From Arthrobacter rhizophilus (GTDB lineage: Bacteria; Actinomycetota; Actinomycetes; Actinomycetales; Micrococcaceae), in the NCBI RefSeq assembly GCF_026241105.1, contig NZ_JAPFFT010000002.1, positions 124,001 to 188,000 on the forward strand: a stretch of 64,000 nt of DNA, read 5' to 3'. The first letter of the stretch is position 1. Each line of letters begins with the position of its first letter. A program made the position numbers and the translations under genes. Of this stretch, positions 1 to 9,588 are shown piece by piece. The notes under the pieces are model-generated. The model had not been told where the DNA came from, did no database searches, and saw nothing but the letters and a program-made list of their open reading frames with translations.

Positions 1-49
1 AGACCAGTACGGCGTCTTCCTGAAGGACTACAAGCCCTCCCCCTGGTAA
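1..49 (+). CDS. C-terminal end of an unidentified protein (partial)
   Basis: An open frame enters from the left edge and ends at a TAA at 47-49, giving the C-terminus DQYGVFLKDYKPSPW. The codon choice looks coding, and the stop lies 25 bp before the convergent transglutaminase gene, as expected for the end of a rightward gene. Too little remains to name the protein. Confidence 0.5.
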   Translation, partial: DQYGVFLKDYKPSPW

Positions 50-74
50 TCCCAGGTGGAGGGCCGCGGGCCGC

Positions 75-926
75 TCACGTCAATCGCGTTATCTCAACGG
101 TCACGGTCAGGCCTGAGCCGCCGCCGCCGGACAAAATGCCCTTCAAGGGCGGAACATCCCGGTAGTCCCGGCCCCGCGCCACAGTGACGTGGAGATCTCC
201 GGCAGGCTTGTGGTTGGTGGGATCCCAACTGCGCCATTCGCCGTCCCACCATTCCAGCCACGCGTGGGATTGGCCTGCGACCGTTTCGCCAATCTCGGCC
301 GTGGGCCGCGGATGGATGTAACCGGACACGTACCGGGCTGGAATGCCGCAGCTGCGAAGCGAGCCGATGGCCAAGTGGGCCAGGTCCTGGCAGACTCCTT
401 GACGCTGATTCCAGGCTTCCTCGGCGTTGGTGGTGACGCCGGTGGTGCCCTTCACGTAGCTCATTTCGCCGCGCATCCATTCGAAAACCGCCATGGCTGT
501 CTCGTGCGGGTTCTTGCCGGCCACGACGGTGGGAATGATGCCGAGGACTTCCTCCCCTGGACCGCTGAGCTGCGACTGCGGCAGCCAATCGCTGAACTGG
601 TCCCGGATCTCGTCCGAGCCCATCACATCCCAGCCAACGATCTCTTCGTCCAGGGCCACGCGTTCCACCCGGTGGACTTCAACGGTGGTAGTGGCCAACA
701 CCTCGAGGCGCTCGTGCGGCATCTGCATATCGAACGCGGTCACGCGGGTGCCCCAATAATCACGGTAGGTGCTCACGGCAGCCTGCGACGGCGTGATCTT
801 CAGTGAGGATTCAAGGACCACCTGTTGCGGATCGGTCAACGGCGTCATGCGTGCCTCGTTGTACGACAGAGTCACGCGCCGGTTGTATTTGTAGGCCGTC
901 TTGTGGACGATGCTCAGCCTGGTCAT
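75..926 (-). CDS. Transglutaminase-like cysteine protease family protein
   Basis: 283 aa. Residues 1-85 match the bacterial transglutaminase N-terminal domain, and residues 130-245 the transglutaminase-like core. The catalytic triad is visible: C179 in QGVCQD, H221 in QSHAW and D235 in WDPTN. There is no signal peptide, so it is probably cytoplasmic. Its start overlaps the stop of the upstream alpha-E gene by 4 bp (ATGA), which indicates translational coupling. Transglutaminase, alpha-E and circularly permuted ATP-grasp proteins are a widespread conserved trio suspected of forming or cleaving amide or peptide bonds, but the substrate is not established. The family call is firm; the biochemical role is unknown. 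Confidence 0.9.
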   Translation of the reverse strand: MTRLSIVHKTAYKYNRRVTLSYNEARMTPLTDPQQVVLESSLKITPSQAAVSTYRDYWGTRVTAFDMQMPHERLEVLATTTVEVHRVERVALDEEIVGWDVMGSDEIRDQFSDWLPQSQLSGPGEEVLGIIPTVVAGKNPHETAMAVFEWMRGEMSYVKGTTGVTTNAEEAWNQRQGVCQDLAHLAIGSLRSCGIPARYVSGYIHPRPTAEIGETVAGQSHAWLEWWDGEWRSWDPTNHKPAGDLHVTVARGRDYRDVPPLKGILSGGGGSGLTVTVEITRLT

Positions 927-1849
927 GAAACTTCTCCCACCCAGGCCAGTTCATCCGCCTGATTGAAGTACTTACGGGAAATCGCGTCGGAGGCCTGCGT
1001 TACTGCCTTCTGAACCCGGTCCATGTGCTCGGGCAACTCGGACATGAGATCGTCCGTGCGGTGGAACTCAAGGAACGTGCGGGCCTGGCCGACGATCCGA
1101 CGGGCGTCATTGATGAAGCCCACCCGCTGGGCGGAGGGATCCAATTTGGCAAGGCACTCGTCGGCGTCGCGCAGGGCGAAGACGATGGAGCGTGGGAACA
1201 AACGGTCCAGCAGGAGGAACTCGGCAGCGTGCTGGTCTCCGAAAGCAGCACGGCGGGTCCGCAGGAACGACTCGTATGCGCCAGCGCAGCGCAGCATGTT
1301 CACCCAGGACATTCCAGCGGAGAGGACATCCCTGGTGGACAGCATCCGCGCGGTCATGTCGGCACGTTCGAGCGAGCGGCCGAGCACCAGGAAAAGCCAG
1401 CTTTCGTCGTGGCTCACAGTGGTGTCCGCGAGGCCCCTGACCATGGCGGTGCGTTCCAGTACCCAGTTGCAGAAACGGTACGTACCCACGACGTCTTTAC
1501 GGTGCTGGTTCAGCCCGTAGTACGTGGTGTTCAGGCTCTCCCACAACGAAGACGACACGGTCTCCCGTGCCCGGCGCGCGTTCTCGCGCGCAGCCCCCAG
1601 CGAACCCGCGATGGAGGTGGCACTCGTCTTGTCGTAGGCGAGGGCGTGAAGCAGCTCGGGCAAGCCGAAATCTTCACTCTGCGGCCTGGCCCCCATGACA
1701 GCAAGGAGTTCCCTCGCCACGCTGCGTTGCTCTTCGAGCGGAAGGTGGTTCAGTCGTTCGAGATGGACGTCCAGGATTCTGGCCGTTCCGTCGGCGCGCT
1801 CCACATAGCGGCCGATCCAGAAAAGGGATTCAGCAATACGGCTCAGCAT
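923..1849 (-). CDS. Alpha-E domain-containing protein
   Basis: 308 aa, opening MLSRIAESLFWIGRYVERAD, the hallmark start of the alpha-E (DUF403) family of all-helical proteins. It lies 73 bp downstream of the ATP-grasp gene and overlaps the transglutaminase gene by 4 bp, so the three form one leftward operon. Helical alpha-E proteins accompany circularly permuted ATP-grasp enzymes throughout bacteria and may be partners or substrates of the ligase. No catalytic residues can be assigned. Length and start agree with the family. Confidence 0.9.
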   Translation of the reverse strand: MLSRIAESLFWIGRYVERADGTARILDVHLERLNHLPLEEQRSVARELLAVMGARPQSEDFGLPELLHALAYDKTSATSIAGSLGAARENARRARETVSSSLWESLNTTYYGLNQHRKDVVGTYRFCNWVLERTAMVRGLADTTVSHDESWLFLVLGRSLERADMTARMLSTRDVLSAGMSWVNMLRCAGAYESFLRTRRAAFGDQHAAEFLLLDRLFPRSIVFALRDADECLAKLDPSAQRVGFINDARRIVGQARTFLEFHRTDDLMSELPEHMDRVQKAVTQASDAISRKYFNQADELAWVGEVS

Positions 1850-1922
1850 GGGGCTGTGCCTCCTTCGGGTCCTGCGTTGTGGCGATGAATGTCATCCGGT
1901 CCGTGCACCATGGCGAGGCCGG

Positions 1923-3479
1923 TCACTGCTGCTGGTCCGACTGGCGATCCCGCCAGTTGCTTTCAACGGGCCATACCGAGACCTGCTCACGGACCGTGAT
2001 GGAGGACCGGGGCAGCTCCACGGCGGGCAGTTGCGGGGAGTCCGAGAGCACCCAGGTGTCCTTGGACCCGCCGCCTTGGGAAGAGTTCACGATCAGGGAG
2101 CCTTCCTTCAACGCCACCCGGGTCAGGCCGCCGGGCAGCACCCAAACGTCGTCGCCGTCGTTGACCGCGAACGGACGCAGATCGACGTGCCGGGGCCCGA
2201 ACCGGTCCCCCGAGAGCGTCGGCACGGTGGAGAGCTGCAGGACCGGCTGCGCGATCCAGCCCCGCGGATCCGCCAACACCCGCTTCCGCAAGGCATCCAG
2301 CTCCTCCCGCGAAGCGTCCGGACCGATCACCAGGCCCTTGCCTCCGGACCCGTCCACCGGTTTGACCACGAGTTCCTCGAGCCGGTCCAGGACCTGCTCG
2401 CGGGCTTCCTTCTCCTCTAGCCGGAAGGTCTCCACATTGGCGATCACCGGCTCCTCATGCAGGTAGTACCGGATCAGGTCCGGCACGTAGGAATAGACCA
2501 GCTTGTCGTCGGCCACCCCGTTGCCCACCGCGTTCGCAATGGTCACCCCGCCTGCCCGGGCGGCGTTCACCAGTCCCGGACACCCCAGCATGGAATCGGA
2601 ACGGAACTGCAACGGGTCGAGGAACTCATCATCAATCCGCTTGTAAATCACATCCACGCGCTGTTCACCGGCCGTGGTGCGCATGTAGACCCGGTTGCCG
2701 CGGCAGATCAGGTCCCTGCCCTCCACCAGCTCCACACCCATCAGCCCGGCCAGCAGCGTGTGCTCGAAGTAGGCGCTGTTGAAGACCCCAGGCGTCAACA
2801 CCACCACCGTGGGATCATCCACCCCAGACGGCGCCGTCTTCCGCAACGCCGAGAGCAGACGGCGCGGGTATTCCTCCACGGGCCGGATGGGCTGCTGCCC
2901 GAACGCCTCGGGCAAGCCCTTCGCCATCGCCCGCCGGTTCTCCAGCACGTAGGACACACCGGACGGCACCCGCACGTTGTCCTCCAGCACCCGGAACGTG
3001 CCCGCCGCATCACGGACCACGTCGATCCCGGACACGTGCACCCGCACTCCGCCAGCCGGCTCGAAACCATGCACCGCACGATGGAAATGCGCGCTCGTTG
3101 TCACCAACGCCCGCGGCACCACACCATCTGCGACCACCGCCATCCGCCCGTACACATCATCGAGGAACGCTTCCAAGGCGCGCACGCGCTGCTTGACCCC
3201 ACGCTCAAGAACATCCCACTCGTCAGCCGGAATCACCCTCGGCACGATATCCAACGGGAAAGGACGCTCCTCCCCCGCATAATCGAAGGTCACGCCCCGG
3301 TCCAAGAAGGTCCGCGCCATCGACTCGGCACGCGCACTCACATCGGCAAGCGAAAGCTCGCGGAGTGCACCGTCCACCTGACCATAGGATTTTCGCGCAA
3401 CTGTGCCTGGGGCGAACATTTCGTCGTAGGCGCCGGAACGGGCGGCGGCCTCGGAGTAATCCCGGAATAGCTCTGACAT
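1923..3479 (-). CDS. Circularly permuted type 2 ATP-grasp protein
   Basis: 518 aa from the ATG at 3479 (start MSELFRDYSEA). An upstream in-frame ATG at 3530 adds a Cys- and Arg-rich extension that does not look conserved, so I prefer 3479, although no strong ribosome binding site is visible there. Family blocks include the N-terminal YDEMF segment, RVLEDNVRVPSGVSYVLENR near residue 185, and the Lys/Gly-rich VVKPVDGSGGKGLVIG stretch near residue 375 that forms the ATP-grasp nucleotide site. These enzymes are predicted ATP-dependent carboxylate-amine ligases. It is first in an operon with alpha-E and transglutaminase genes. The peptide or amine substrate is unknown. Confidence 0.88.
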   Translation of the reverse strand: MSELFRDYSEAAARSGAYDEMFAPGTVARKSYGQVDGALRELSLADVSARAESMARTFLDRGVTFDYAGEERPFPLDIVPRVIPADEWDVLERGVKQRVRALEAFLDDVYGRMAVVADGVVPRALVTTSAHFHRAVHGFEPAGGVRVHVSGIDVVRDAAGTFRVLEDNVRVPSGVSYVLENRRAMAKGLPEAFGQQPIRPVEEYPRRLLSALRKTAPSGVDDPTVVVLTPGVFNSAYFEHTLLAGLMGVELVEGRDLICRGNRVYMRTTAGEQRVDVIYKRIDDEFLDPLQFRSDSMLGCPGLVNAARAGGVTIANAVGNGVADDKLVYSYVPDLIRYYLHEEPVIANVETFRLEEKEAREQVLDRLEELVVKPVDGSGGKGLVIGPDASREELDALRKRVLADPRGWIAQPVLQLSTVPTLSGDRFGPRHVDLRPFAVNDGDDVWVLPGGLTRVALKEGSLIVNSSQGGGSKDTWVLSDSPQLPAVELPRSSITVREQVSVWPVESNWRDRQSDQQQ

Positions 3480-3592
3480 GGGATTCAGACAATCACCTTT
3501 TCGATTACGAACGCATTTCGCGTTCTGCATGTTGCGACACCAAGTGTGAACCCGGTTCGCATTTCAGCGCTTGCATGCATCAAGGTTGACGA

Positions 3593-4636
3593 ATGCACCC
3601 CAATCGTTTCCCGGCCCCCGTCTCCCGATTGGGAGCCGGGATCGTCATGGCAGTGGCAGCCACTGGACTTGCCTTCATTGTCCATGCCCTGCTTCCCCCC
3701 ATCCCTGCCATGACAGCCGCTGTAGCGCTGGGTTTGTTAGCTGCAAATATACCGGGCACGGCGGCATGGGCTGCCGGACGCGCCCGCCCGGGGCTGGACT
3801 TCGCCGGCAAGCACCACATGCGGGCGGGCATCGTGCTGCTGGGCTTGAAGGTCAGCGTTGTCGATGTCCTCGACCTTGGCTGGTTTGCGCTCGTCCTGAT
3901 TGCCGCCGTCGTGCTCCTCAGTTTCGCGGGCACGTATGGGCTTGCCCGACTGGTGAAGCTTCCGCGCGAGGGCGCCCTGCTGATAGCCACCGGTTTCTCC
4001 ATTTGCGGCGCCTCGGCGATCGGCGCCATGGCCGCAGTGCGCCGCATCAAACACCAGGACACTGTCCTGCCCGTTGCCCTGGTGACGCTTTGCGGGACGC
4101 TCGCCATCGGCGTCCTGCCCCTGCTCATGCACCCCTTGGGCCTGAGTCCCCAACAATTCGGTGCTTGGACCGGCGCTTCCGTCCACGACGTCGGTCAAGT
4201 AGTTGCCACGGCACAGACCGCGGGTCCGGCGGCGCTGGCCATCGCCGTCGTCGTCAAACTGACTCGGGTGATCCTGCTGGCTCCCATTGTTGCGGGGGCC
4301 GGCCTCACGCAACGGTGGTCGATGCGGCGGAAGTCACGCAACGGCAATGAGGCGAATGACGACGGCGGCAAGTTCCCGCCGATCGTTCCCCTGTTCGTCC
4401 TCGGGTTCATGGCGATGGTGGCCGTCCGTTCCTTGGGCTGGTTGGGCCCGGGCGTCCTGGACGCTGCGGGCGGACTCCAGGACATCCTGCTCGCCTCAGC
4501 CTTGTTCGGTCTGGGTTCAGCGGTCCGCGTCCGGACGCTGTTGCTCACCGGGGGGCGCGCCGCTCTGGTTGCCCTGGGCTCGTGGTTCCTCATCGCATTG
4601 CTGGGACTGGGCGCCGTCTTGCTCATGATTAGATAG
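3593..4636 (+). CDS. YeiH/UPF0324 family membrane transporter (putative sulfate exporter family)
   Basis: 347 aa with about ten hydrophobic segments from residue 13 onward. Family landmarks are the early PPIPAMTAAVALGLLAANIP segment, KHHMRAGIVLLGLKVS near residue 80, and SICGASAIGAMAAV near residue 140. This is the UPF0324/YeiH family, named putative sulfate exporters on thin evidence. The ATG at 3593 has AAGG about 8 bp upstream. The gene is 4 bp ahead of the aminopeptidase gene and divergent from the ATP-grasp operon. Sulfate export would suit an organism with sulfatases 14 kb away, but that link is speculative. Confidence 0.85.
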   Translation: MHPNRFPAPVSRLGAGIVMAVAATGLAFIVHALLPPIPAMTAAVALGLLAANIPGTAAWAAGRARPGLDFAGKHHMRAGIVLLGLKVSVVDVLDLGWFALVLIAAVVLLSFAGTYGLARLVKLPREGALLIATGFSICGASAIGAMAAVRRIKHQDTVLPVALVTLCGTLAIGVLPLLMHPLGLSPQQFGAWTGASVHDVGQVVATAQTAGPAALAIAVVVKLTRVILLAPIVAGAGLTQRWSMRRKSRNGNEANDDGGKFPPIVPLFVLGFMAMVAVRSLGWLGPGVLDAAGGLQDILLASALFGLGSAVRVRTLLLTGGRAALVALGSWFLIALLGLGAVLLMIR

Positions 4637-4640
4637 CTGA

Positions 4641-7244
4641 GTGTCGAATCGCAATCTGGCGCGCGCTGAGGCCGCCTCCCGTTCAGCCCTGATCAGCACG
4701 CACAGCTACGATGTCTCCCTGGACGTCCGCGAAGCCGCTGACCCTGACGTGCCGGGGTATATGAGCCGGAGCGTCATCAACTTTTCTGCCGAGCCCGGTT
4801 CCTCCACGTTCCTGGATTTCATCCACGGTGGTGTCCACAGCGTCTTCCTCAACGGAAAAGGGCTAGACGTAGCCGAGGTAGTGGACGGCGACAGGATCCA
4901 CCTCAACAATCTTCAGGCCGAAAACCAGGTGACGGTCACCGGAACGGCCCTTTACAGCCGGTCCGGAGAGGGCATGCACCGCTTCGTCGATCCCGCCGAC
5001 GGGCAGTGCTACCTCTACACGCAGTACGAACCGGCGGACGCCCGCCGCGTCTTCGCGAACTTCGAACAGCCGGACCTGAAGGCCGAATTCACCTTCCACG
5101 TCATGGCGCCTTCCGCCTGGCAGGTGGCCTCCAACGGCGCCGAGCTCGCCCGGACGCAACTGACGAGCGATCCGGCAACGAGCCGCTGGGACTTCGCCAC
5201 CACCAAGCCGATGTCCACCTACATCACCACCGTCCTCGCCGGTCCCTATTTCCGCGCTACGGACCACTGGAGCAAGACGCTCGACGACGGGACCAGCCTT
5301 GAGGTTCCGCTGGCGCTTTATTGCCGCGCATCCATGCAGGAGTCCTTCGATGCCGCGGAGCTTTTCCGGTTGACGAAGAACGGCCTGGACTTCTTCAACG
5401 ACCTCTTCGACTATCCGTACCCGTGGGGCAAGTACGATCAGGCGTTCGTGCCCGAGTACAACCTTGGTGCGATGGAAAACCCGGGCCTGGTCACCTTCAC
5501 GGAGAAATACGTCTTCACCTCACGGGCCACCGATGCCCAGTACCAAGCCCGCGCCAACACCCTCATGCACGAGATGGCCCACATGTGGTTCGGCGACCTC
5601 GTGACCATGACCTGGTGGGATGATCTCTGGCTCAAGGAATCCTTCGCCGACTACATGGGCACGCTCGGCGTGGACAAGGCCACGGACTGGGACAGCGCCT
5701 GGGTGAATTTCGCGAACAAGCGCAAATCCTGGGCATATCTGCAGGACCAACTGCCCACCACGCACCCCATCGTTGCGGACATACCCGATCTGGAAGCCGC
5801 CAAGCAGAACTTCGACGGGATCACCTATGCAAAAGGTGCGTCGGTCCTCAAGCAATTGGTGGCTTACGTCGGCTTCGAAGCCTTCATTGGCGGCTCGCGA
5901 CGCTATTTCAAGGATCACGAGTACGGCAACACGACGCTGACCGACCTCCTCGAAGCATTGAGCGCAGCGTCAGGCCGGGACCTTGGAACCTGGGCCCGGC
6001 AGTGGCTGCAGACTTCAGGGATTTCCACCATTGCAGCCGAAATCTCCGGGAACGGCGATGCCATGGAGTCAGTCACCCTGCGCCAGGACTCCGTGGACCC
6101 CATCACGGGGAGGCAGGAACACCGCCCCCACAGGCTCCGGATCGGTCTCTACGACTTCGATGACAGTGGCAGGTTGCTCCGAACCGAGGTCGTCGAGACC
6201 GATGCCCAAGGCGCCGAGACCGCGGTGGAGGCACTGGCGGGCAAGCCGCGCCCGGCTCTTCTCCTCGTCAACGACGACGACCTCAGCTATGCCAAGGTCC
6301 GCCTGGATGCGGGGTCCGAGGCAACAGTGCGTTCCGCCTTGGACCGACTCAGCGATTCGATGGCCCGGGCACTGTGCTGGACTGCCCTGTGGGATTCAGC
6401 GCGCGACGCCGTCACGCCGGCGGTGCTGTACGTCAACGCCGTCGAACGCTTCGCCCCCGCCGAGTCAGGAATCGGCGTGCTGCAGAACGTCCTGGGCAAC
6501 GCTGTGACCGCCGTCGAGCGTTACGTGCCGGCGCCGCAACGCAGTGCCGTCCGCGGGAGCCTGCTGGAGACGAGCGGGCGGCTAATGCGCACAAGCGAGC
6601 CCGGTTCGGACCAGCAACTTGCCTGGGCCAGGACCCTGGCCGAGCTGTCGCGCCGTGATGATGCCTACGTAGAGTTCCTCCGCGGCATCCTCTCCGGAGG
6701 CGTCATTGTGGACGGCTTGACGGTGGATGCGGATCTGCGGTGGAGCCTGTGGCAGGCCCTTGCAGCGAATGGGTCGGCCGAGCTGCCGGAATTGGATGCC
6801 GAACTTGCCAGGGACCACACGGCATCCGGCCGCGAAGGCCATGCGCTGGCCGCCGCTGCCCGTCCCGATGCCGCAGTCAAGGCAGCCGCATGGGATGCCG
6901 CAGTGAACAACACCACCCTCTCGAACGAGATTCTGAGCGCGACGATCGCAGGTTTCTCCGTTTCCCCGTCGGGACTGCTGGACGGGTTCACAGAACCGTA
7001 CTTCGATTGCTTGGAAAGCGTCTGGGAGTCCAGGAGCATAGAGATCGCAGGCCGGATTGTGCGGGGTCTTTTCCCGTCAGCCCAGGACCTCGCCCCGGGC
7101 ATGATCCCGGCGGATCACCCGGTGCTCCAGCGCACGGACGATTGGCTTGCGACGCAAACGGGAACCCCGAGGGCCCTCCGACGGATTGTCATTGAGCAGC
7201 GGAGCCATTTGTTCCGCGCCCTGACGGCTCAAGCCCCCGGCTGA
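4641..7244 (+). CDS. pepN: Aminopeptidase N (M1 family zinc metallopeptidase)
   Basis: 867 aa with a GTG start 4 bp after the previous gene. The exopeptidase motif GAMEN is near residue 277. The zinc site HEMAHMWF is near residue 310, with the third ligand in KESFAD near residue 332, matching HExxH-(18)-E. The N-terminal beta domain, thermolysin-like catalytic domain and long helical C-terminal ERAP1-like domain fill the usual length of actinobacterial PepN (about 850 aa). It removes N-terminal residues from peptides in the cytoplasm. All catalytic landmarks are intact, so the call is firm. Confidence 0.95.
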   Translation: MSNRNLARAEAASRSALISTHSYDVSLDVREAADPDVPGYMSRSVINFSAEPGSSTFLDFIHGGVHSVFLNGKGLDVAEVVDGDRIHLNNLQAENQVTVTGTALYSRSGEGMHRFVDPADGQCYLYTQYEPADARRVFANFEQPDLKAEFTFHVMAPSAWQVASNGAELARTQLTSDPATSRWDFATTKPMSTYITTVLAGPYFRATDHWSKTLDDGTSLEVPLALYCRASMQESFDAAELFRLTKNGLDFFNDLFDYPYPWGKYDQAFVPEYNLGAMENPGLVTFTEKYVFTSRATDAQYQARANTLMHEMAHMWFGDLVTMTWWDDLWLKESFADYMGTLGVDKATDWDSAWVNFANKRKSWAYLQDQLPTTHPIVADIPDLEAAKQNFDGITYAKGASVLKQLVAYVGFEAFIGGSRRYFKDHEYGNTTLTDLLEALSAASGRDLGTWARQWLQTSGISTIAAEISGNGDAMESVTLRQDSVDPITGRQEHRPHRLRIGLYDFDDSGRLLRTEVVETDAQGAETAVEALAGKPRPALLLVNDDDLSYAKVRLDAGSEATVRSALDRLSDSMARALCWTALWDSARDAVTPAVLYVNAVERFAPAESGIGVLQNVLGNAVTAVERYVPAPQRSAVRGSLLETSGRLMRTSEPGSDQQLAWARTLAELSRRDDAYVEFLRGILSGGVIVDGLTVDADLRWSLWQALAANGSAELPELDAELARDHTASGREGHALAAAARPDAAVKAAAWDAAVNNTTLSNEILSATIAGFSVSPSGLLDGFTEPYFDCLESVWESRSIEIAGRIVRGLFPSAQDLAPGMIPADHPVLQRTDDWLATQTGTPRALRRIVIEQRSHLFRALTAQAPG

Positions 7245-7361
7245 GTTCCGGGCGACGCCGACCCTTCTCCGGCCGGGCCGGCGTTGAACCTGGGGATCGC
7301 CGGCATCGTCTTTAGATGCAAGCCCGGCGCTCCGCATGGGCCTTTCTTGAGGACGGTTACC

Positions 7362-7790
7362 ATGAAGATTCCCCGCCCCGTGCTTGCCGCCGCAGCGCTG
7401 GGCACCACCCTATTGCTCGGAGCCTGCTTCGGCGGACAGCCCGCCGCTCCGGCGCCGGTTAGCCCACCCACGAGCACTGCGCCTTCTACCGGCACACCGG
7501 CGCCTTCGCCGAACGTCACCACCGGGACTCCCACGCCGTCGGCCTCCCCGACAGCGACGCCGATCGCGCCACCGGCTGCCCCGCCTGCCACAGTTCCGCC
7601 CACGCTAGTCCCACAAACTCCAGTCCCGCCAGCCGTCGTTCCCCCACCGGTACAGGCGCCGCCCCCGATGGTGCCGGCTCCAGCACCCGCCCCGCCTCGT
7701 ATGATACCGCCACCCCCGCGGCACCCCAATGGCGGCGACCACGACGGTGACGACAACGGCGGACCGGACGACGGCGATGGAAACAAGTAG
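7362..7790 (+). CDS. Proline-rich predicted lipoprotein
   Basis: 142 aa from the ATG at 7362. A short charged start is followed by a hydrophobic stretch and the lipobox LLGAC, so the mature protein should be lipid-anchored at the first Cys. Nearly all of the rest is Pro/Ala/Thr/Val-rich low-complexity sequence, ending in a run of Asp, Gly, Asn and His. Such a chain probably spans the cell wall or acts as a flexible stalk. An upstream in-frame ATG at 7284 would bury the signal peptide, so it was not used. No enzymatic domain is visible. It overlaps the next lipoprotein gene by 14 bp. Confidence 0.6.
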   Translation: MKIPRPVLAAAALGTTLLLGACFGGQPAAPAPVSPPTSTAPSTGTPAPSPNVTTGTPTPSASPTATPIAPPAAPPATVPPTLVPQTPVPPAVVPPPVQAPPPMVPAPAPAPPRMIPPPPRHPNGGDHDGDDNGGPDDGDGNK

Positions 7791-8406
7791 CGCCCCGGCC
7801 CGCTCCAGGGCAACGCTGTCCGCAAGGATAGCTGTGATCACAGCTAGCGGGATCATAGCCATGGCAGCCTGCAGTTCCCCTGTCCAGAAGCCGTCGCCAA
7901 CTGTTCTATCAGCAGAAGCGCCGTTCGCCTGGTTCAACGCCGCACCGGCTCCGGCAGGGTGGAAAACCATGGAACTTCCGGATGGCACCGGGGTCCTTTC
8001 AGTCCCATCCGACGCCAGTCCCGCGGAAAGCGATCCCGGCAGCGTATCCGCAGCTGTCACGTCTTCAACGGGCGAACTGCGGATATACCTCAATGCCACT
8101 CCTCAGCAGGGCAGCGAGTCGCTGGAAAACTGGAACACCTTCAGGCTCGACCACTTGGCTGACGAGAACTCCTCGGCGCCCACCAAGATCGCTGACCATA
8201 CCGGAATGGCTTTCCGGGGAGGCACTGGTTCCTGCGTGGACGACAGCTACGTGACCCGCGTCGGCAACAACCGCTACCGTGAGATTGCCTGCTTCGTGGC
8301 CGGCAGCCGGGGCAGCAGCGTCCTCATCGTGGCGGCTCCCGCCGATTCATGGCCACTCTACGGTCCGGTCTTGGAACAGGCAGTGAATGCGTATCGGGCC
8401 GGGTAG
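7777..8406 (+). CDS. Predicted lipoprotein of unknown function
   Basis: 209 aa from the ATG at 7777, which lies inside the end of the preceding gene. An earlier in-frame start at 7729 would add a Thr-rich extension. The leader runs RIAVITASGIIAMAACSS, a signal peptide with the lipobox MAAC. The mature part has a globular composition, with VPSDASPAES, LENWNTFRLDHLAD and a Cys pair (in SCVDDSY and EIACF) that could form a disulfide outside the cell. It resembles small secreted actinobacterial lipoproteins, but I do not recognise a named family. The 14-bp overlap suggests co-translation with the proline-rich lipoprotein. Confidence 0.65.
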   Translation: METSSAPARSRATLSARIAVITASGIIAMAACSSPVQKPSPTVLSAEAPFAWFNAAPAPAGWKTMELPDGTGVLSVPSDASPAESDPGSVSAAVTSSTGELRIYLNATPQQGSESLENWNTFRLDHLADENSSAPTKIADHTGMAFRGGTGSCVDDSYVTRVGNNRYREIACFVAGSRGSSVLIVAAPADSWPLYGPVLEQAVNAYRAG

Positions 8407-8409
8407 CTA

Positions 8410-9507
8410 TTAGGGAACACGGTGCAGCCATTCCTCGGTACCGAACTTTGACTGCACCCGCTCACGCGCCGTTGCCAATTCGGCGTCGGAGATGCGTGAC
8501 TCCGTGGCGCCGTAGCGCTCGACGAAGACCTCCTGCATGGCCTTGATGATTTCTGTCCTTGCCAGGCCGGTCTGGCGTCGCAACGGATCCACGCGCTTCT
8601 TGGCACTCCGGGTGCCCTTGTCGGAGAGTTTCTCCTTGCCGATGCGCAGGACTTCGACCATTTTGTCTGCGTCGATGTCGTAGCTCATGGTGACGTGGTG
8701 CAGCATGCCGCCGTTGGCGAGGCGCTTTTGCGCGGCACCGCCGATCTTGCCTTGCTCGGTGGCGATGTCATTGAGCGGGACGTAGAACGCGGTAATGCCC
8801 AGTTTCTCCAGGGCGGCCATGACCCACGCGTCCAGGAACGCGTATGAGTCGGCAAAGCTGATGCCATCCACCAGGCTCTGAGGCACATAGAGCGAATAGG
8901 TGATGCAATTTCCGGCCTCCATGAACATGGCTCCCCCGCCGCTGATGCGGCGGACCACAGTGATGCCGTGGCGCGCGACGCCGTCGGGATCTACCTCGTT
9001 GCGGTAAGACTGGAAGCTGCCGATCACCACTGACGGCTCTTCCCAGTCCCAGAAGCGCAAGGTGGGGTTGCGGAGCCCCGCTCCCACCTGCTCAGTGAGG
9101 ACCTCGTCCAACGCAACGTTGAGGTGCGTGGGAAGGACCGACGGCGGGATGACCTGCCACTCGTGGTCCGCCCAGCCACTGGCCTTGGCAAGCGCCCGGC
9201 GGACAGCAACGGCGACGGCATCGGCGGAAAAGCCGAACAGGACCGAGTCGGCAGGCAACGCGGCGGAGACGGCAGCGGAAATCTCGGCCGGCGTCGAACT
9301 TTCCGGGAGTCCCGTAATGGCCCGGTTGATGTCCAGCAGGGCCTCGTCCGGTTCCAGGAAGAAGTCTCCGCTGAGCGAGACGTGCGCGAATTTTCCGTCC
9401 ACCACGTCGAGGTCAACGACCACGAGCTTTCCGCCAAGGACCTTGTATTCGCCGTGGAGTTGTTGCTCGCCTCGCTCGAAAGCCATGCTGGAAGTCATGG
9501 CTTCCAT
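8410..9507 (-). CDS. Lipoate-protein ligase A family protein
   Basis: 365 aa. Residues about 10-110 resemble the small accessory domain of lipoate ligases (GGKLVVVDLDV, DFFLEPDEAL). Residues 120-300 are a BPL/LplA catalytic domain with RRISGGGAMFMEAGN, the lipoyl-AMP loop, and KIGGAAQKR, which carries the expected catalytic lysine. It should attach lipoate or octanoate to E2 and GcvH proteins. The accessory domain is N-terminal here, whereas in the E. coli enzyme it is C-terminal. Several in-frame ATGs (9507, 9498, 9486) make the exact start uncertain. It lies downstream of rpmE2 but is separated from it by a terminator. Confidence 0.85.
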   Translation of the reverse strand: MEAMTSSMAFERGEQQLHGEYKVLGGKLVVVDLDVVDGKFAHVSLSGDFFLEPDEALLDINRAITGLPESSTPAEISAAVSAALPADSVLFGFSADAVAVAVRRALAKASGWADHEWQVIPPSVLPTHLNVALDEVLTEQVGAGLRNPTLRFWDWEEPSVVIGSFQSYRNEVDPDGVARHGITVVRRISGGGAMFMEAGNCITYSLYVPQSLVDGISFADSYAFLDAWVMAALEKLGITAFYVPLNDIATEQGKIGGAAQKRLANGGMLHHVTMSYDIDADKMVEVLRIGKEKLSDKGTRSAKKRVDPLRRQTGLARTEIIKAMQEVFVERYGATESRISDAELATARERVQSKFGTEEWLHRVP

Positions 9508-9522
9508 CCTGCCGGAAAACGC

Positions 9523-9563
9523 AAAAGCCCGCAGCCACCGAAGATACGGCGGGTGCGGGCTTT
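9523..9563 (-). terminator. Rho-independent terminator after rpmE2
   Basis: The arms AAAGCCCGC (9524-9532) and GCGGGCTTT (9555-9563) are perfectly complementary. Read leftward, the right-hand stem ends in a T-rich stretch (GGGCTTTTGCGTTTT). The position is 26 bp after the rpmE2 stop and just before the lipoate ligase start. Confidence 0.8.
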
Positions 9564-9588
9564 CACCAAAGCTTGGGGGTGAAGTTGA